From: Streptomyces geranii
Lineage (GTDB): Bacteria > Actinomycetota > Actinomycetes > Streptomycetales > Streptomycetaceae
Direction of reading: 5' to 3'
Assembly (NCBI RefSeq): GCF_002954775.1
Contig: NZ_PJME01000042.1
Span: 21,061 to 85,060 of the forward strand
Length of the DNA: 64,000 nucleotides
Every line of letters begins with the position of its first letter. The stretch's first letter is position 1. The position numbers were made by a program, and so were the translations under genes. Positions 60,167 through 64,000 of the stretch are shown in pieces. The notes below the pieces were generated by a model. The model saw nothing but the letters and a program-made list of their open reading frames with translations, searched no databases and was not told where the DNA came from.

Positions 60167-61060
60167 ATGGCGAACACCGGCTACTCGACCATGCGGCGCG
60201 TTCTGCGCCGCGAGATCGCGGGCACCATCGGCCTGCTCACCGACGAGCACGACTTCCGTGCGATGCGGCGCTACCGCACCTTCACCTTCGACAACCACAA
60301 GGCCTACCTCCGCGAGGTGGAAGCCCTCCTCAAGAGCCTCGCCGCCCAGGGCAACCACACCACCGTCGCCCTCTTCGACCCCGAGGAGTACGCCGAGTTC
60401 TGCACCGCCGCCGACCTCGACCCGGACGCCCCGTCGAGCCGCACCCGCTTCACAGCGGAACTGGCGACCACAGGCCCCACCGTTCCGTACGACGGCCAAC
60501 CCCTCGCGGAACTCGTCCCGGACCTGGTCGACGAGGCCGTCCGACAGGCGACCTGGGAGTACGCCGCCACACTCCTGGCCCGCATCGGAGCCTGCGCGTC
60601 CTGCGGCGAGGACATCGGACGCGCGGCCTTCGCCCGCGCCTCGAACCTCCTCGTCCGCATCATCGACACCGCCCCGCCGGGCAACAGGCACCTCGTCTGC
60701 AGCGTCACGACACCGGCCGAAACACTGGTCGCCGTCCTCCACGCGGACGACGACAGCGAGGGCGCCACGGAACTCGACGAGGCCGAAGCCCTCGAATTCA
60801 CCACGGTCCTGGCGCTCGGCCTCGCCTCCCAGAGCCCCGGCGGCCTCGTCATGCGCACCACCGCCCCCGACACCACCGACCGCATCTACGGCTGGCGCCT
60901 GCGCGGAAACGGCGTAGAACCCCTGACCGCCGGCGAGGTCTTCGACGCCTACTGCACCGACGCCGAATCAGGCGACCTCATCGCCCCGGAATCGGACGTC
61001 GACTACTCCACACCCCCCGACCTGGTGGGAGAGGAACCGACAACAGGACACGCTCACTGA
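60167..61060 (+). CDS. Conserved hypothetical protein
   Basis: 297 residues from ATG 60167 (AGGGGGAACC upstream). N-terminal helices (MRRVLRREIAGTIGLLTDEHDFRAMRRY) lead into an alpha/beta protein with no enzyme motif. A CASC pair at about 145-148 could bind metal. No signal or membrane segment. The gene is convergent with ptsI, separated by a strong terminator. Function is not recognised. Confidence 0.75.
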   Translation: MANTGYSTMRRVLRREIAGTIGLLTDEHDFRAMRRYRTFTFDNHKAYLREVEALLKSLAAQGNHTTVALFDPEEYAEFCTAADLDPDAPSSRTRFTAELATTGPTVPYDGQPLAELVPDLVDEAVRQATWEYAATLLARIGACASCGEDIGRAAFARASNLLVRIIDTAPPGNRHLVCSVTTPAETLVAVLHADDDSEGATELDEAEALEFTTVLALGLASQSPGGLVMRTTAPDTTDRIYGWRLRGNGVEPLTAGEVFDAYCTDAESGDLIAPESDVDYSTPPDLVGEEPTTGHAH

Positions 61061-61072
61061 ACGAGCAACGGG

Positions 61073-61107
61073 CGAGGGGCGCCCCACAAGAAGTGGGACG
61101 CCCCTCG
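61073..61107. terminator. Bidirectional terminator between the hypothetical gene and ptsI
   Basis: CGAGGGGCGCCCCAC/GTGGGACGCCCCTCG, 15-bp stem with one mismatch and a 5-nt loop. Confidence 0.8.
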
Positions 61108-61150
61108 ATGAACGGAGATCGACACCGAACCCGAACCCGCCCTACGCGCT

Positions 61151-62821
61151 CTACTCGCCCGACAGCACTGCCTGCGCGGCGTCGCGCGCCTCCTCGGCGC
61201 TGTCCGTGGCCCGGGCCGCGGCGGCGGCCCGCTCGCACTGCGCCAGCGTGTACTTGGCCAGGGACGCCCGCACATACGGAATCGAAGCCGCACCCATGGA
61301 AAGAGAGGTGACACCCAGACCGGTCAGCACACAGGCGAGCAACGGATCGGCCGCCGCCTCCCCACAGACACCACAGCTCTTGCCCTCGGCCCGCGCCGCC
61401 TCGGCGGACAGCGCGACCAGGTCGAGCAGCGCGGGCTGCCACGGATCCTGCAAACGAGAGACCGCACCCACCTGCCGGTCGGCGGCGAAGGTGTACTGCG
61501 CGAGGTCATTGGTCCCCAGGGAAAGGAACTCGACCTCCTGCAGAATCGACCGCGCCCGCAGCGCGGCCGACGGGATCTCCACCATGGCACCGAACTTGGC
61601 CCGCAGCCCGGCCGCACGACAGGCGTCCGCGAACGCCTTGGCGTCGGTCCGGTCCGCGACCATCGGAGCCATGACCTCAAGGTAGACGGGCAGTCCCTCC
61701 GCGGCCTTGGCAAGCGCCGTCAACTGCGTACGCAGCACATCGGGGTGGTCGAGCAGACTCCGCAGCCCGCGCACACCCAGAGCCGGGTTCGGCTCGTCGG
61801 CAGGCGTCAGGAAGTCCAGCGGCTTGTCCGCACCGGCATCCAGCACCCGGACGACGACCCGCCCCTCGGGGAAGGCCTCCAGAACCTGCCGGTACGCCTC
61901 GATCTGCTTCTCCTCGGACGGCGCGTTCTTGCTGTCGTCCAGGAACAGGAACTCGGTACGGAACAGACCGACACCCTCGGCCCCGGCCGCGACGGCAGCC
62001 GGTACGTCCGCAGGGCCGCCGACATTCGCCAGCAGCGGCACCTTGTGACCGTCGGAGGTGGCCCCCGGCCCGGTCGAGGCGGACAGCGACGCCTTGCGCC
62101 GGGCAGCAGCCGCCTCCAGCTCCGTCTTCTTCTCCGCACTGGGTTCCACGAAGATCTCGCCGGTGCTGCCGTCCACGGCGATCACCGTGCCCTCGGCAAG
62201 CTCGCTCGCCCCGGGCAACGCCACCACGGCGGGGACACCGAGGGCCCGCGCCAGAATCGCGCTGTGGCTGGTCGGCCCACCTTCCTCGGTGACGAAGCCG
62301 AGGACCAGCGTGGGATCCAGCAGCGCGGTATCGGCAGGCGCGAGATCGCGGGCGATAAGTACGTACGGCTCGTCACTGTCGGGAACACCGGGCATCGGCA
62401 CCCCGAGCAGCCGGGCGACGATACGATTCCGCACGTCGTCCAGGTCGGCCACGCGACCGGCGAGGTACTCACCGGCACCGGCCAGCAGGGCGCGGTACGC
62501 GGCGAAGGCGTCGTACACAGCGCGCTCGGCCGTACTGCCGACCGCTATTCGCCGCTCCACGTCCGCCATCAGCTCGGGGTCCTGAGCCATCATGGCCTGC
62601 GCTTCGAGCACCGCCTGGGCCTCGCCGCCGGCCAGATTGCCGCGCGCATTCAGATCGGCCGCCACAGCGTCCACGGCCTGGCGAGCACGCCCCTGTTCGC
62701 GCTCCGCGTCCTCGGACGGAATCTGCTTGGCCGGCGGCTCCAGCACCGCCGTTCCCATGTGCCGTACCTCGCCGATCGCCACACCGTGGCTCACACCGAC
62801 GCCTCGCAGCGTTGTCTCCAT
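61151..62821 (-). CDS. ptsI: PTS enzyme I (phosphoenolpyruvate-protein phosphotransferase)
   Basis: 556 residues, typical length. The phospho-acceptor His 186 is in EEGGPTSHSAILARALG. The PEP-binding barrel carries GVGLFRTEFLFLD, VRVLDAGADKPLDFL, ANVGGPADV and the catalytic Cys in KSCGVCGEAAADP. It transfers phosphate from PEP to HPr. Located after crr, it serves the GlcNAc/fructose PTS of Streptomyces. GGAG lies upstream of ATG 62821. Confidence 0.97.
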   Translation of the reverse strand: METTLRGVGVSHGVAIGEVRHMGTAVLEPPAKQIPSEDAEREQGRARQAVDAVAADLNARGNLAGGEAQAVLEAQAMMAQDPELMADVERRIAVGSTAERAVYDAFAAYRALLAGAGEYLAGRVADLDDVRNRIVARLLGVPMPGVPDSDEPYVLIARDLAPADTALLDPTLVLGFVTEEGGPTSHSAILARALGVPAVVALPGASELAEGTVIAVDGSTGEIFVEPSAEKKTELEAAAARRKASLSASTGPGATSDGHKVPLLANVGGPADVPAAVAAGAEGVGLFRTEFLFLDDSKNAPSEEKQIEAYRQVLEAFPEGRVVVRVLDAGADKPLDFLTPADEPNPALGVRGLRSLLDHPDVLRTQLTALAKAAEGLPVYLEVMAPMVADRTDAKAFADACRAAGLRAKFGAMVEIPSAALRARSILQEVEFLSLGTNDLAQYTFAADRQVGAVSRLQDPWQPALLDLVALSAEAARAEGKSCGVCGEAAADPLLACVLTGLGVTSLSMGAASIPYVRASLAKYTLAQCERAAAAARATDSAEEARDAAQAVLSGE

Positions 62822-62841
62822 CTCACCTGTTCTCCGTTAGT

Positions 62842-62858
62842 GCGGCGGGTCCCGCCGC
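62842..62858 (-). other. Hairpin in the crr-ptsI intercistronic gap
   Basis: GCGGCGGG-T-CCCGCCGC, an 8-bp inverted repeat in the 79-bp gap. It may lower read-through or protect the mRNA 3' end, giving unequal amounts of EIIA and EI. Confidence 0.45.
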
Positions 62859-62900
62859 CGCGGTGGTTTTCCTACCTGCCGTCATGAGCCGGCGCAGAAG

Positions 62901-63350
62901 TCACTGCCAGCCGAAGAGGCTGTCGCCGGCCTTCACGGCGCCGTCCTCGACGAGATCGGAGAGGGAATCGGCGGTGGCTTCGAGGGCCACGATCGGGCAC
63001 ACCGGAGACTTCCCGGCGGCTTCGACGGCGGCGGGGTTCCAGCGCACCACGCTCTGACCGCGCGTCACGGTGTCGCCCTTGTTGACGAGCAGCTCGAAGC
63101 CTTCGCCGTTGAGCTGCACGGTGTCGATACCGAGGTGGGTGAGCACACCGTGGCCCTCGTCGTCCACGACGACGAAGGCGTGTGAGTGGAGGGAGACGAT
63201 GACCCCGGAGACGGGGGCGACGGCCTCCGAAGGTTCACGCACGGGGTCGATCGCGGTGCCGGGGCCGACCATGGCTCCGGAGAAGACCGGATCCGGCACG
63301 GCGGCCAGTCCGATGGCACGCCCTGCAAGAGGGGACGTCACGGTGGTCAA
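62901..63350 (-). CDS. crr: PTS EIIA component, glucose type (Crr)
   Basis: 149 residues from TTG 63350, chosen because GGGAGG lies six bases upstream; a GTG three codons later is in frame. EIIA-Glc fold: SPLAGRAIGLAAVPDPVFS, GTAIDPVREPSEAVAPVSG, then the two active-site His, H57 (SLHSHAFVV) and phospho-acceptor H72 (GVLTHLGIDTV), at the canonical 15-residue spacing. In Streptomyces this single EIIA serves the GlcNAc permease. First gene of crr-ptsI, divergent from rrn. Confidence 0.96.
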   Translation of the reverse strand: MTTVTSPLAGRAIGLAAVPDPVFSGAMVGPGTAIDPVREPSEAVAPVSGVIVSLHSHAFVVVDDEGHGVLTHLGIDTVQLNGEGFELLVNKGDTVTRGQSVVRWNPAAVEAAGKSPVCPIVALEATADSLSDLVEDGAVKAGDSLFGWQ

Positions 63351-63493
63351 GGGAAGCCTCCCGGGGGTGGAGATTCATACGGGCCGTCACTGCCTGTCCC
63401 GGACGGCACACTGTTGAGCAGCGTATGTCATATGAAGTGCCGGTTCCGTGCGAGAGACGCCGGTTGACGTCCGCGGAGCACCACGCAATCGAT

Positions 63494-63523
63494 TTGCGCG
63501 TGCTCTGAGCGCCCGTGTAGAGT
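63494..63523 (+). promoter_or_regulatory. Candidate rrn promoter (upstream)
   Basis: TTGCGC and TAGAGT with an 18-bp spacer, about 400 bp before the 16S gene. A SigHrdB-type vegetative promoter by appearance. The same 568-bp gap must also carry the crr promoter on the other strand; I could not place it. Confidence 0.45.
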
Positions 63524-63655
63524 CTTACTCCTGCCTGGGGCCGAGTGACGCGAACAAGCGTCCTTGGTCGGCAGCATCCAACTTGTCAGATCCTATCCCG
63601 GGGTCTCGTTCTGCATGCCTGCTGAACGGTGGTCAGGGAGACGGAAAAACACTGA

Positions 63656-63661
63656 TAGAGT
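63656..63661 (+). promoter_or_regulatory. Candidate -10 box of the proximal rrn promoter
   Basis: A second TAGAGT, in the context ACACTGATAGAGTTTGGAAC. The -35 region (TGGTCAGGG) is poor. This context is what I recall of Streptomyces rrn promoter regions. Confidence 0.5.
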
Positions 63662-63918
63662 TTGGAACACCGAAGGGAAGCGCCCAGAGGAAAACCTGAG
63701 AGAGATTCTCGGGTGAGTACGAAGGAAGCGTCCGTTCCTTGAGAACTCAACAGCGTGCCAAAAATCAACGCCAGATATGTTGATACCCCGTCCACCGCAT
63801 TGTGTGGTGGTCGAGGTTCCTTTGATGCAGTAAACACAGCGAGGACGCTGTGAACGGTCGGGCTTATTCCGCTTGACTGTTCCGCTCTCGTGGTGTGCAC
63901 CCGATTACGGGTAATCAT
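63662..63918 (+). promoter_or_regulatory. rrn leader
   Basis: Conserved leader before the 16S gene with the CCTTGAGAACTCAACAGCG block at about 63737-63756 (antitermination/processing region common in actinobacteria). It contains a perfect stem-loop CACAGCG-AGGA-CGCTGTG at 63835-63852. No gene. Confidence 0.65.
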
Positions 63919-64000
63919 TCACGGAGAGTTTGATCCTGGCTCAGGACGAACGCTGGCGGCGTGCTTAACACATGCAAGTCGAACGATGAACCCGCTTCGG
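63919..64000 (+). rRNA. 16S ribosomal RNA, 5' part
   Basis: Begins TCACGGAGAGTTTGATCCTG and continues with the universal bacterial 5' sequence (AGAGTTTGATCCTGGCTCAG at 63925-63944). The Streptomyces-like V1 start GTCGAACGATGAACCCGCTT follows. The rest is beyond the window edge. Confidence 0.98.

Noticed and set aside
63351..63480. DasR site upstream of crr
   Set aside because: I searched for an ACTGGTCTAGACCAGT-like sequence and found none convincing in this gap.
63586..63918. 110-codon minus-strand open frame in the rrn leader
   Set aside because: It overlaps conserved rrn leader sequence and has no coding-type codon bias.

Overview
The window is chromosomal DNA from a Streptomyces. The evidence is very high GC with strongly GC-biased third codon positions, frequent GTG/TTG starts, and many 4-bp ATGA/GTGA gene overlaps. 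Genus markers include RbpA with a SigR promoter, a four-gene conservon, GH18 chitinase with DasR-type repeats and actinobacterial Crr/PtsI. The last 82 bases are the 5' end of a 16S rRNA gene of actinobacterial type. Gene order, from memory, follows the S. coelicolor core chromosome between the chitinase/ppm1/rbpA area and crr-ptsI. I see no prophage, insertion sequence, tRNA gene or CRISPR array.

Layout, left half. 1-6.4 kb: secreted C39-type peptidase (5' end cut off), small membrane protein, TetR regulator, chitinase, acyl-CoA dehydrogenase, two hypotheticals, Lrp regulator. 6.4-7.2 kb: degenerate GC-rich repeat array. 7.3-11.5 kb: amidohydrolase, ppm1, FxsA-like protein, rbpA. 11.7-16.2 kb: minus-strand group (YczE-like membrane protein, GDPD, MFS) divergent from a MocR regulator. 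16.4-20.6 kb: FtsK-like protein with an altered Walker A motif, its small membrane partner, ankyrin protein, a 19-codon mini-ORF and a HEAT-repeat-like protein. 20.7-23.9 kb: two GT4 glycosyltransferases and a GDSL hydrolase, translationally coupled. 24.2-29.6 kb: 5-oxoproline catabolism operon (MFS, DUF1445, pxpA, pxpB, pxpC) divergent from a GntR regulator with a perfect 17-bp palindrome between them.

29.7-37.0 kb holds the most unusual locus. It is a three-gene operon encoding a helical kleisin-like protein, a small KITE/MksE-like protein and a 1565-residue SMC-like ATPase with hinge-like insert. This is the layout of MukBEF/MksBEF/Wadjet JetABC condensins, but no JetD/MksG nuclease gene lies beside it. 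A strict G-quadruplex motif precedes the ATPase gene, and inverted copies of a dispersed repeat flank the last two genes.

Right half. 37.0-41.8 kb: choline-to-glycine-betaine operon (betaine aldehyde dehydrogenase, APC permease, choline oxidase). 42-47.5 kb: membrane protein and conservon cvnABCD. 47.6-49.9 kb: glpF-glpK without a neighbouring regulator or glpD. 50.2-50.8 kb: three tandem copies of a repeat whose fourth copy lies at 16.3 kb. 50.7-54.9 kb: EAL-CBS-GGDEF protein, thiolase-like/DUF35 pair with an upstream inverted repeat, NUDIX hydrolase. 54.9-61.1 kb: GH31 glucosidase, acetoacetyl-CoA synthetase and two hypotheticals. 61.1-63.4 kb: crr-ptsI of the PTS, divergent from the rrn promoters and leader.
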